Source: an uncultured Treponema sp. (lineage in GTDB: Bacteria > Spirochaetota > Spirochaetia > Treponematales > Treponemataceae). Taken from it: a stretch of 13,579 bases of DNA. Location of the stretch: positions 1-13,579 of the forward strand of contig CALBGU010000161.1 of NCBI GenBank assembly GCA_937893155.1, read 5' to 3'. Below are positions 6,859-13,579 of the stretch, one piece after another. The translations under genes were made by a program, and so were the position numbers. The notes beneath the pieces were generated by a model. The model did no database searches, had not been told where the DNA came from, and saw only the letters and a list, made by a program, of their open reading frames with translations. Position 1 is the stretch's first letter, and each line of letters starts with the position of its first letter.

Positions 6859-9000
6859 ATGATATTTTGCAAAAAAATAATCAAAATCAGTGTGTTTTTG
6901 CTTTCTGTTTTTGCGGTTTTTCCCGCAGGAGCAGAAAAAATACGGCTCGAGTTGCCGGGAATTATGGGCGGAATCGACTTTAGTGCCGAAATTCCGTGGA
7001 ATGAGCGTGTTTTTTTAGAGCAGGATTCTTTTTCTTACAATCACGACCTTGCCGCGATGTCGTGCGCACTTTCGCAAGCCGCATACACCGATGTAAACGC
7101 CGATACCGCAGAGAATTTTTTGCAGGAAGCGTATCTTGCTTTGGGGTTTGACGCGGACACGCTCTCTTTTTTTTACGATGTTGATTATGAAGGCGTGTAC
7201 GGGTTTGACCAAAGCGCGTTTTCGTTTGCGGCGCGCACTATTGGCGGAAAAAATCTTGTTGCGGTGGTCATTCGGGGCACGCCTGAAGGCGCGGAAGAGT
7301 GGATTTCAAACACGAATGTTGCCGACAGCGTGTTTGATAAAAAGGGCAAAAAAATTGCAGAGTTCCCCGAGGAGCACGAGGGCTTTTCTATTGCGGTGCG
7401 GCAGATTCTGGAGGCGCTTGATTCTTATATTGCCGCACGGGATTTTTCGTACAGCAACACGATTTTTTGGCTCACGGGACACAGCCGCGGTGCTGCCGAA
7501 GCGAATCTGCTTTCGGTCAATCTGCTCAAAAAGCGCGCGGTGCCGGGAAAACAAATCTTTTCGTACACGTTTGCCGCTCCGAATGTTACGCGCGCATCTG
7601 ATTACGCAAGCGGCGAGTACGGCTTTATTTGGAACATCGTGAACGAAGAAGATATTGTGCCGACCGTGCCGTTTGAATCAGGAGAGTGGGCGTATCACAA
7701 ATACGGGCAGGTAAAAGCGTTCAAAAATGCGTTTACGGCGCGCGACCTGACGCAATTTTTTGAAGAAGAACAGCCTGCGATGAGCAAAAACTACGAGCGT
7801 TTTTTTGGGAGACGGTTTTACGCTTTCAATTCGGGGAATTATGTGCCGTATATTATTTCTGAAATCCTCCAAGCGATAAACAAAGCCCCCGAAAACTTTT
7901 ATGACAGCGTGCTTGCGCTTCACGACCCGCTCGGGAAAATTTTGGTAAAGGCGTTTACGAATGAGGCGAGTGCGGAGAATACGCCGAAACAGACGCTGGT
8001 GCAGCGGATTATCAATCGGAAAAATCCGACGCTGGTGAGCGGCGCAAAAAATGCGCTCAACGATATGCACATCGATGTAACGTATTTGGCGTGGCTTTTG
8101 ACGCTGGACGAAAAGGCGCTATACGATACGACGAATTCGTATATTTTGCGCTTCAAGGGCAAAGCGGAACTGCAAATCAAAGATGAAAACGGCGAAATCC
8201 TTGCCAAAATTGTCAATGGCGCGCCCGAAATTTCGCTTGACGGCTCCAATTTGCTGCTCCTCAAAGGACTGACAGGCACGGTTTATGTGGGCGTGCAGGG
8301 AAATCGCAACATAACCGTTGAAATCACCAAAGACAGTATGTTCCCTACGACTGCGCGCGTGGAGCTGGAGGAATTTTCTGCGGAAGGAAGTTCGCGCGGG
8401 GTGATTTTGAGCGAAAAAGTACACCCGAGTTTGCTCAAAGGCTATGAGCTTTTTTTAACCGCGGGAAAATCGAATACGGACGAAGTGTTTGCTGAAAATG
8501 CAGGGCGCGAGACGATTTCAAAGGCGTGGCAAAATGCTGCATCTGGGTTTTCGGTTCGTCCCATCGAAAGTTTTGACTCCTCGGGCGTGTTTTCGGTGGG
8601 GCTAACGGCGGGCACGAACAGAGCTTTTGCGATTGGCGAGGTGGGCACCAATCTTGCAGATTACGGGGAGAGCGAAATTACGGGGCTTGGGTTCGTTTTG
8701 CAGTCTCCCGTTTTTGGCGCGCTGAACGCCGGCATTATGGGCGAATGGAAATGGGTGATTGACACGAAAGACAAGAGCGACCGCGTTGGGCAAGTGCCGT
8801 ATGCTGCGTTTGTTGTTTCGTTTCAGCCGCGCTGGCATTTTCAGATTATGGCGGCGTTCGGCTCGGATTTTCATCTAAAGGATTTCAATGACACGGCTTT
8901 CAAAGACGAACTGCGGCGCGGCAATGATTATATCGAGCCTGTGTCTTTCTCGCAGAGGCTTGATGCGTATCCTTGTGTTCGCATTATTCTCAAGTTTTAG
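6859..9000 (+). CDS. Exported class-3 (alpha/beta hydrolase) lipase with long C-terminal extension
   Basis: This 713-aa protein has a signal peptide (MIFCKKIIKI, hydrophobic core, likely cleavage after AGA at residue 25). Residues about 55-290 form a lipase_3-like domain: RGT (139-141) near the oxyanion site, nucleophile elbow GHSRG (207-211, Ser209) and NEEDIVPTVP (262-271) with probable catalytic Asp265. Candidate catalytic histidines are His404 in NDMHIDVTYL and His280. It should hydrolyse acylglycerols, phospholipids or other esters outside the cytoplasm. The rest is unusual in length: residues about 430-500 look beta-rich, and 570-713 alternate polar and apolar residues and end in Phe, as many outer-membrane proteins do. 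The start is supported by GAGGG 4 nt upstream and by the signal peptide. It is followed 33 bp later by a small membrane protein gene, probably in one operon. Confidence 0.83.
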   Translation: MIFCKKIIKISVFLLSVFAVFPAGAEKIRLELPGIMGGIDFSAEIPWNERVFLEQDSFSYNHDLAAMSCALSQAAYTDVNADTAENFLQEAYLALGFDADTLSFFYDVDYEGVYGFDQSAFSFAARTIGGKNLVAVVIRGTPEGAEEWISNTNVADSVFDKKGKKIAEFPEEHEGFSIAVRQILEALDSYIAARDFSYSNTIFWLTGHSRGAAEANLLSVNLLKKRAVPGKQIFSYTFAAPNVTRASDYASGEYGFIWNIVNEEDIVPTVPFESGEWAYHKYGQVKAFKNAFTARDLTQFFEEEQPAMSKNYERFFGRRFYAFNSGNYVPYIISEILQAINKAPENFYDSVLALHDPLGKILVKAFTNEASAENTPKQTLVQRIINRKNPTLVSGAKNALNDMHIDVTYLAWLLTLDEKALYDTTNSYILRFKGKAELQIKDENGEILAKIVNGAPEISLDGSNLLLLKGLTGTVYVGVQGNRNITVEITKDSMFPTTARVELEEFSAEGSSRGVILSEKVHPSLLKGYELFLTAGKSNTDEVFAENAGRETISKAWQNAASGFSVRPIESFDSSGVFSVGLTAGTNRAFAIGEVGTNLADYGESEITGLGFVLQSPVFGALNAGIMGEWKWVIDTKDKSDRVGQVPYAAFVVSFQPRWHFQIMAAFGSDFHLKDFNDTAFKDELRRGNDYIEPVSFSQRLDAYPCVRIILKF

Positions 9001-9033
9001 GCGAGTTGTTTTTTGAAATGAGCAGGGGGAAGT

Positions 9034-9432
9034 ATGTTTATTTTTTTTATAGTCGCTTTTGTTTTGTTGCTGGCGGGAATCGTGGGGATAATCGCGAATG
9101 TATCTGAGCAGAAATATAAACAAAATTTATTGATAGATGAGTCGTTTTTGAAATTCAAAAAGCTGCATATATCACGAATGGAGGTGCAGCGATTTTTGAA
9201 AACTGCGTATTTTGGCAGGAATAACGCGCCAAAGCGAAAGAAGATTCCGCTTGATTCTCCGCTCAAAGATTCTATTTTTCTGTTTTACGCGCACGAAAAT
9301 GAGCTTTGTGTTTTTGCGTATGAAAATGAACGCGCGCACGAAGTTTTTTGCTGTCCGTATTCAAAAGACAACAAGGAGAAACTGCAAGCATTTGTAGACA
9401 AATACAACGACTCAAAACCGAAACAACAGTGA
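9034..9432 (+). CDS. Small membrane-anchored protein of unknown function
   Basis: This 132-aa protein has one N-terminal hydrophobic helix (about residues 1-22, MFIFFIVAFVLLLAGIVGII) with no evident cleavage site, then a soluble basic domain of about 110 residues. Two adjacent cysteines occur in EVFCCPYS. It is read from a strong AGGGGGA ribosome site 3 nt before the ATG, so it is very likely real. It lies 33 bp after the lipase stop with no terminator between them, so the two are probably co-transcribed. I do not recognise a family. A helper, anchor or immunity-like role for the lipase is possible but unsupported. Confidence 0.72.
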   Translation: MFIFFIVAFVLLLAGIVGIIANVSEQKYKQNLLIDESFLKFKKLHISRMEVQRFLKTAYFGRNNAPKRKKIPLDSPLKDSIFLFYAHENELCVFAYENERAHEVFCCPYSKDNKEKLQAFVDKYNDSKPKQQ

Positions 9433-9453
9433 AAATTTCTTTTTTGTATATAA

Positions 9454-9695
9454 AAAGAAGTTGTCGCAAAGCCTGCGGCGTTAGAGTGGATAGCAGAAAA
9501 TGAAGAGCATACTGCGTGCAAATTGACGATAAGCGAAGGAAAGTTTCACCAAGTGAAGAGAATGTTTTTATAGCACTCGGCAATGAAGTCGTTTTTCTAA
9601 AGCGGCTCGCAATAGGCTCTCTGTATCTCGACGAAAACTTACAGCTCGGAGAATACAGAGAATTGAGTGCAGACGAACTCGCTTTGCTTTTGTGA
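9454..9695 (+). pseudogene. C-terminal remnant of an RsuA/RluB-family rRNA pseudouridine synthase
   Basis: No intact ORF covers this stretch, but two frames join into the conserved C-terminus of the family. The first frame reads KPAALEWIAENEEHTACKL then TISEGKFHQVKRMF, where the signature EGKFHQVKRM is unmistakable, and stops at TAG 9571-9573. The second frame, from about 9570, reads IALGNEVVFLKRLAIGSLYL and then LGEYRELSADELALLL before TGA 9693-9695. Removing two T residues from the T5 tract at 9565-9569 restores one frame. About 80 codons survive of roughly 240 in the family, and the S4 domain and catalytic Asp region are gone. Intact homologues modify uridine in rRNA. It ends 17 bp from the end of the convergent binding-protein gene. 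Confidence 0.88.
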
Positions 9696-9712
9696 AATAA
9701 ATGAAAAAGAAA

Positions 9713-10738
9713 TTATTTTACAGTGTCTTTTAGCTTTGAAAGAAGAGTCTCTCCGTACACAGTTGTGAAAACGCCCATAACACTGCTCGTCGCATCTTGG
9801 AACGCCTGCAAATCGGGAAAAGTGATAATCATGCCAGATTCTCTCAATTTTTCCACACAAGAATCCGTTTGTTCCCGTACGAGTTTTCTGTCTAAATCCT
9901 GCGCTTTTTTCGCCGCATCGAGCAAAATTGCCTTGTCGGCTGCGCTGAACATATCCCACACATCTTTTCGGATAACAAGCGGCATTGCGTCGTAACTGTG
10001 ATTCGTGATTGCAAGATATTTTTGCTCTTCAAAGAGTTTTGCATTGTAGATAACGGGGATAGGATTTTCTTCGGAGTCAAAAAGACCATCGCGCAAGGCT
10101 TTTTTCAGCTCATTGAAAGCATAGGGTTTCGGCTCTGCTCCGAGTGAAAGCATTGTTTCCATAACAATTTGGTTCGGAGGCGTGCGGATATGGAGTCCTT
10201 TCATATCGCTTACGCTTTCAACTCTTCTGTCCGTGGTCGTAACGCAGCGAAAACCGTTGTCGAAATGAGAAAGGACGACAATACCGAAATCTTCGAGAGT
10301 TTTATTCACCTCCGCAACTAAATCGCCGTCCATAAACGCCCACGCTTCGTCAAAGTCCGAAAAGAGAAACGGAAGGGCTGAAATACCGAGCTTGGTTGCG
10401 TAAACAGCAAAATTGCCTGCGCTCGAAACCGTCATATCTACTTTGCCGTTGATTACACCTTCGATAATCTCTCCGTCGCCGCCAAGTTCGCCATTCGGGT
10501 GAATGTCTATGCGGATTCTGCCGAGTGAGTTTTTTTCTACTTCGTCTTTGAACAAAAGAGAAGCAACGCCGCGAGGGTCTTCAAGATTCGTAGAAAATCC
10601 GAGTGAAATCCGCGCCGCTTGAGCCTCTCTCTCTTCCTCATCGCTAGTCTCTGCCTTCTGCACTGCGCTTTTCTTCCCGCACGAAACAGCCGACAGCAAA
10701 AAAACACACATTGCCGCCAATACGATTTTCTTATTCAT
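9713..10738 (-). CDS. TRAP-type (DctP family) substrate-binding lipoprotein
   Basis: This 341-aa protein has a lipoprotein signal: MNKKIVLAAM, hydrophobic core, lipobox AVSC with lipidated Cys20, then a charged linker rich in Glu. The DctP fold follows, with typical segments GELGGDGEIIEGVINGKVDM (83-102), GLHIRTPPNQ (181-190) whose Arg185 is the expected carboxylate-binding residue, and DSEENPIPVIYNAKLFEEQ (221-239). It should bind an organic acid in the periplasm. I start at ATG 10738, preceded by AAGGGGGA and followed by the signal peptide; the frame is open further upstream but only inside the neighbouring gene. It overlaps the diguanylate cyclase gene by 8 bp. No DctQ or DctM membrane subunit is adjacent, so it may not serve a transporter encoded here. 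Confidence 0.9.
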   Translation of the reverse strand: MNKKIVLAAMCVFLLSAVSCGKKSAVQKAETSDEEEREAQAARISLGFSTNLEDPRGVASLLFKDEVEKNSLGRIRIDIHPNGELGGDGEIIEGVINGKVDMTVSSAGNFAVYATKLGISALPFLFSDFDEAWAFMDGDLVAEVNKTLEDFGIVVLSHFDNGFRCVTTTDRRVESVSDMKGLHIRTPPNQIVMETMLSLGAEPKPYAFNELKKALRDGLFDSEENPIPVIYNAKLFEEQKYLAITNHSYDAMPLVIRKDVWDMFSAADKAILLDAAKKAQDLDRKLVREQTDSCVEKLRESGMIITFPDLQAFQDATSSVMGVFTTVYGETLLSKLKDTVK

Positions 10739-12629
10739 AGACCGATTCCCCCTTGCTTCCCATATCCGCATTATAAACAGCGAAATTGTTTTTACCGCTG
10801 TTTTTGACGCTATACAGTGCGATGTCCGCTTTTTTGAACAAATCCCTGTACGACACTGCTTGTTCTGGAAAAAGCGAAATGCCGATGCTAGGCGTAACAC
10901 GCACAGTTATTTCTCCGTTTGAATACTCTTGAGCAAGAATGGATTTTAGAGTGTTCGCCTTTTGCTCTACGACTTCACGGGCGTTTTTCGTCGTGGTTTT
11001 CAGGCACAAAAACACACAAAACTCATCGCCGCCAATTCTGCCGATAAAATCTTTTTCCGAAAAAACGAGCGCGAGTTTATTTGCAGTATCACAAATCGCT
11101 TGGTCGCCGAAAGAATGACCGAGCCTGTCATTGACCTGCTTGAAATTATCCAAATCAATGATGAAAAATGCAGCGAACGCCGTCTGCTTGTTCTCTGCTA
11201 AAAACTTCGATACGCTTTTTTCCATATACGTCTTGTTCAATAGCCCAGAAAGCCCGTCTGTTTCTGCCTGCGTTTTCAATTCCAGCTCGTGAATTACCTG
11301 TGCATTCACATTAACAAGGTTTCCAATGAACTTAATCGGCGTTTTTTCGTCTTTGTCGAAAATGAGCGTTCCCGCCAAGCGAAGCCATATATATTCGCCG
11401 TTGACCGCTTTCATTCTAAACTCCGAATTGTAATTAGTGCCGCCCGACTTGAAAAAAGAGCGCAATTCGTCAAACAAGCCGCTCTCGCTTTCGTGTATTC
11501 GCTCCTCAATAAGCGAATATTCAGACGGAGAAACGCTTTTTATGCTCTTGCCAAATAGAAAATCTGACGAGCCTGTAAACTCGATAGCCCGCGTCGCAAA
11601 GTCATATTCAAAAATCAGCGTCTGCGTGTTTTCGCTAGTGATTGCGTAGCGAGAATTGTCTTTTTCGATTTTCATTTTCTGAGTGATGAGCTGCACGAGG
11701 AAAAACGTGATGACCGCAAAGACCAAAAGCATTACGGCGATGAGCGAAACGGTAATGCGAGAGATTTTTTTCTGCTGAGAGAGAATGTAATCCGCCGTAA
11801 CCGTGGAAAGCACATACCAATCATTTACGCCGACAGGAGTGTACACGACGATTCTATTCTCGTTTCGTATGGAAAAATTGAAAATTCCAGTGCGGTTCGA
11901 TTGAATATCTGAATAAATCGCGCTCAGCTCAGAAATAGAAATCGCCTTGTTGTCCTTGAAAAAATCAAACCAATTATCAGCAAAGCAAAGGCGATTCTTG
12001 CTTTTTGTGCCGATTAAAATCGCGCCTAATTTGTCGCTGATTATTGAATAGCCCTCGCCGCCGAACGTATCAACCGAAAAAAGAGAGTCGAGTATAGAAT
12101 ACGCAAATGTTCCCGTGATAACGCCGACGACTTTTTTCTCTTCTGCGCCTTTTTTCTGAAAAATCGGCACGGCAAGCGTAAGCACACGCTCACCGTCTTC
12201 ATCTGTAGAAATGTTCGATGAAATCTGCGCTTTTCCCTGCATTGCCTTTTTGAAATAATCTTTCATCAAAATATTTCCCGACGATTTGCCGTCGTAATTG
12301 ACCGTCATTCCGCTAGAAGTCGCGACAGCAATCCGTTTGAACTCTCCGACTCCTTTTGTGGCAATAATCGTCTGCTTGACGGCGTTATAATCGTCCATAT
12401 CCACGTCTTCAAAATACCTTGCCTGCGATTCAAGCATAAAAAGCTGGTCGTTGAGCTTGACTTGGAAAGTGCCTGCGTACAAAAACGCGGTTTCTTTGAG
12501 AAAGTTTGTAGAACTCTCCGAAACCGTGCTATTGACTGCACTATTGAAGCGCACGAACGAAAAAATCGTTACGGAGATGAGAAAAACGGCAAAAAAAATG
12601 TATGGGCTAAAAAAATGATTGTCCTTCAT
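10731..12629 (-). CDS. Membrane-bound diguanylate cyclase: Cache sensor, PAS and GGDEF domains
   Basis: This 632-aa protein has transmembrane helices at about 10-27 and 293-314. They bracket a periplasmic region of about 265 residues that resembles a double-Cache sensor (for example SSGMTVNYDG and VVGVITGTFAYSILDSL). A PAS-like domain lies at about 325-445, with GEYIWLRLAGTLIF near its end. The GGDEF domain at about 455-622 has DLDNFK (492-497) and an exact GGDEF at 533-537 in the core RIGGDEF, so it should make c-di-GMP from GTP. The inhibitory I-site RxxD is replaced by SEKD (524-527). The ATG follows AGAGGTG. The stop overlaps the start of the DctP-like lipoprotein gene, so the two are translationally coupled. 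The ligand is unknown; small carboxylates and amino acids are common for Cache domains. Confidence 0.92.
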   Translation of the reverse strand: MKDNHFFSPYIFFAVFLISVTIFSFVRFNSAVNSTVSESSTNFLKETAFLYAGTFQVKLNDQLFMLESQARYFEDVDMDDYNAVKQTIIATKGVGEFKRIAVATSSGMTVNYDGKSSGNILMKDYFKKAMQGKAQISSNISTDEDGERVLTLAVPIFQKKGAEEKKVVGVITGTFAYSILDSLFSVDTFGGEGYSIISDKLGAILIGTKSKNRLCFADNWFDFFKDNKAISISELSAIYSDIQSNRTGIFNFSIRNENRIVVYTPVGVNDWYVLSTVTADYILSQQKKISRITVSLIAVMLLVFAVITFFLVQLITQKMKIEKDNSRYAITSENTQTLIFEYDFATRAIEFTGSSDFLFGKSIKSVSPSEYSLIEERIHESESGLFDELRSFFKSGGTNYNSEFRMKAVNGEYIWLRLAGTLIFDKDEKTPIKFIGNLVNVNAQVIHELELKTQAETDGLSGLLNKTYMEKSVSKFLAENKQTAFAAFFIIDLDNFKQVNDRLGHSFGDQAICDTANKLALVFSEKDFIGRIGGDEFCVFLCLKTTTKNAREVVEQKANTLKSILAQEYSNGEITVRVTPSIGISLFPEQAVSYRDLFKKADIALYSVKNSGKNNFAVYNADMGSKGESVYE

Positions 12630-12646
12630 ATCGCACCTCTTTTCAT

Positions 12647-12652
12647 ATTATA
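12647..12652 (-). promoter_or_regulatory. Candidate -10 box of the GGDEF/DctP operon
   Basis: A perfect TATAAT on the - strand lies 17 nt before the ATG at 12629, with AGAGGTG between. Transcription would begin about 10 nt before the start codon, leaving a very short leader. No good -35 box is found 16-18 bp upstream, so an activator may be needed, or the match is chance. Confidence 0.4.
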
Positions 12653-12798
12653 CTACAAAAAGTATGAAAATGGAGAAAAGCGATAAAAATTTATGTTCAG
12701 CAGAGGACGGTGCTACAGAAAGTATGCTTGTAAAAATAATGGTCATGCTGAACAGGATTCAGCATCTATTTCAGGACAGTGTTACGAAAAGTATGCTT
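12653..12798. repeat. Three dispersed copies of a TAC-N(4-5)-GTATG motif
   Basis: Copies are CTACAAAAAGTATG (12653-12666), GCTACAGAAAGTATGCTT (12712-12729) and GTTACGAAAAGTATGCTT (12781-12798). Each is a partial palindrome with TAC and GTA arms around an A-rich centre. The last two are each followed by a REP-like hairpin, so they may be one half of a longer composite unit of about 70 bp that was duplicated. The first copy abuts the -10 box of the diguanylate cyclase gene. Confidence 0.55.
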
Positions 12799-12939
12799 CT
12801 TTATGTCATTCTCGTGCTTGACACTGGAATCTATCTTCTGTAGGCATTTTGAGAAAGAGGCTATGCCTCAGATTATCGGGTCGAGCCCGACAATGACAGC
12901 TTAATTCTGTGTAAAAACGGGTCGAGCCCGATAATGACA
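12741..12939. repeat. Cluster of REP-like palindromes in both orientations
   Basis: Four hairpin-forming copies share a TGTCAT...GAATCTAT layout. Two are in one orientation: 12741-12771 (stem ATGCTGA / TCAGCAT) and 12804-12835 (stem ATTCTCGTG with a mismatched partner). Two are inverted: 12871-12898 and 12918-12939, both with core CGGGTCGAGCCCG next to AATGACA. Paired opposite copies resemble a BIME, the bacterial interspersed mosaic element built from REP sequences. This accounts for most of the gap of about 365 bp between the divergent diguanylate cyclase and cobI-like genes. No RAYT transposase is in the window. Confidence 0.75.
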
Positions 12940-12959
12940 ATTATCGAACAGGTCTAATA

Positions 12960-12989
12960 TTGCAAAATCATCATATCCCTTGTTATAAT
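12960..12989 (+). promoter_or_regulatory. Candidate promoter of the cobI-like gene
   Basis: TTGCAA (12960-12965) and a perfect TATAAT (12984-12989) are 18 bp apart. The -10 box ends 6 nt before the ATG at 12996, so the transcript would begin at the start codon. No ribosome-binding site is seen, which fits a leaderless message, or else the true start lies further in. Confidence 0.5.
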
Positions 12990-12995
12990 ACGCCT

Positions 12996-13566
12996 ATGGT
13001 TGAAAATAGAGAAAAACCGCCTGTGGCTCTTATAAAACCGTCCTCGACGGCAAAACCGCCTGTGGCTCTTACAAAACCGCCTGTGGCGACAAAACAGCCT
13101 GTGGCTGCGTATGCGGTGGGGGTAGGGGCTGGAAAAGCGGAATGGCTGACAATTGAAGCAATACAGACGATTGAAAAATGCAGCGTGATTATTTGCCCTC
13201 AGACAAAAAGGGGAAATAGCGTCGCGTATGAGATACTTGAAAAATCTGGTGTTGATGTATCGGCGAAAACGGTGGTAAAGGCGTTGTTTCCTATGACGCA
13301 CGACAAAGAAGCACTCGATAAAAACTATAGCGAAATTGCTTTGCAGTGCATTACATATCTTGAAAAAGGGGAGAATGTCGCTTTATTGACGAGTGGCGTT
13401 GAAAATGATTTATGAAATGCACTTAGAAGAAAAGAGCATTTTGGTGCAGAACTGCGGCATTGAAGGGGAGAGAGTGCTGTTTCTCAAAGAGTATGAAGCG
13501 GAAAATAAAGAATTGTATAAAAGCGAAACGTATTTTTCGATAATTATTATAAAACAAGTGCTTTAA
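12996..13566 (+). pseudogene. cobI: Broken precorrin-2 C20-methyltransferase gene (CobI/CbiL family)
   Basis: The intact enzyme uses S-adenosylmethionine to methylate C20 of precorrin-2 (or cobalt-factor II) in cobalamin synthesis. The first frame gives the family N-terminus from about 13110: AVGVGAGKAEWLTIEAIQTI with the SAM-site glycines, IICPQTKRG, ALFPMTHDKEAL and GENVALLTSG, ending at TGA 13413-13415. A second frame, open through 13405-13566, gives the family C-terminus: KSILVQNCGIEGERVLFLKE and YFSIIII, ending at TAA 13564-13566. Together these cover about 150 residues of a family usually near 230-250. The middle, including the GDP motif after LLTSG, is missing, and the two ends are out of frame. 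This implies an internal deletion plus frameshift, unless the assembly is wrong here. Residues before AVGVG are a Pro-rich repeat not typical of the family. Confidence 0.82.
13014..13109 (+). repeat. KPPVA-coding short repeat at the 5' end of the cobI-like gene
   Basis: The core AAACCGCCTGTGGC recurs at 13014, 13053 and 13074, with a variant (AAACAGCCTGTGGC) at 13092. A diverged copy at 13035 encodes KPSSTA. In frame this reads as KPPVALI, KPSSTA, KPPVALT, KPPVAT and KQPVAA. All spacings are multiples of three (39, 21 and 18), so the array keeps the frame. It sits just before the glycine-rich SAM loop, where family members normally have only a few residues. Confidence 0.75.
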
Positions 13567-13579
13567 CGAATTGCTAATA

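Noticed and set aside
9437..9459. A/T-only hairpin after the small membrane protein gene, considered as a terminator
   Set aside because: The 8-bp stem is nearly all A-T pairs with no T tract after it, so it is too weak to call.
10739..10900. Upstream start for the DctP-like lipoprotein
   Set aside because: The added 54 residues lie inside the cyclase gene and would block the lipoprotein signal; a good ribosome site precedes 10738.
12619..12843. + strand ORF of 74 codons upstream of the cobI-like gene
   Set aside because: It is mostly translated REP-like repeats, overlaps the start of the cyclase gene and has no ribosome site.

Overview
The window (13.6 kb, moderate GC, many runs of T and A) looks like chromosomal DNA of a host-associated, diderm anaerobe. 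A gut or rumen Treponema-like spirochaete is my best guess. The guess rests on the gene mix (exported GH5 glucanase, medium-chain acyl-CoA synthetase, TRAP-type binding lipoprotein, Cache-PAS-GGDEF protein, many signal peptides) and on REP-like intergenic repeats. No rRNA or other marker gene confirms it.

Layout, left to right. Positions 1-85 hold the 3' part of a tRNA-Gly(CCC) and its terminator. On the + strand follow an acyl-CoA synthetase (166-1845) and a lipoprotein GH5 endoglucanase (2034-3248) that ends in a strong terminator. On the - strand lies a translationally coupled pair: an exported 621-aa protein with TPR-like repeats (4389-6254), then an exported endonuclease/exonuclease/phosphatase-fold protein (3376-4392). 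The 600-bp divergent gap that follows carries four 41-bp tandem repeats and an unrecognised ORF remnant on the - strand. A + strand pair comes next: an exported class-3 lipase with a long C-terminal extension (6859-9000) and a small membrane-anchored protein (9034-9432). A decayed RsuA-family rRNA pseudouridine synthase gene lies at 9454-9695. On the - strand, a membrane diguanylate cyclase (10731-12629) overlaps a TRAP-type substrate-binding lipoprotein (9713-10738) by 8 bp. Positions 12640-12960 are a cluster of dispersed palindromic repeats. The window closes with a broken cobI/cbiL precorrin-2 methyltransferase gene whose N-terminus carries a KPPVA-type repeat.

How the parts may work together. 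The exported hydrolases (glucanase, EEP-fold enzyme, lipase) suit a scavenging lifestyle, and the acyl-CoA synthetase could activate released or fermentation-derived carboxylic acids; this is inference. The most suggestive unit is the Cache-PAS-GGDEF protein coupled to an orphan DctP-like lipoprotein. No TRAP membrane subunits are visible, so the binding protein may present a ligand to the sensor and set c-di-GMP output rather than feed a transporter. At least two genes (rsuA-like, cobI-like) are clear remnants, and both lie beside repeats or lineage-specific genes, so this stretch appears to be undergoing reduction and rearrangement.
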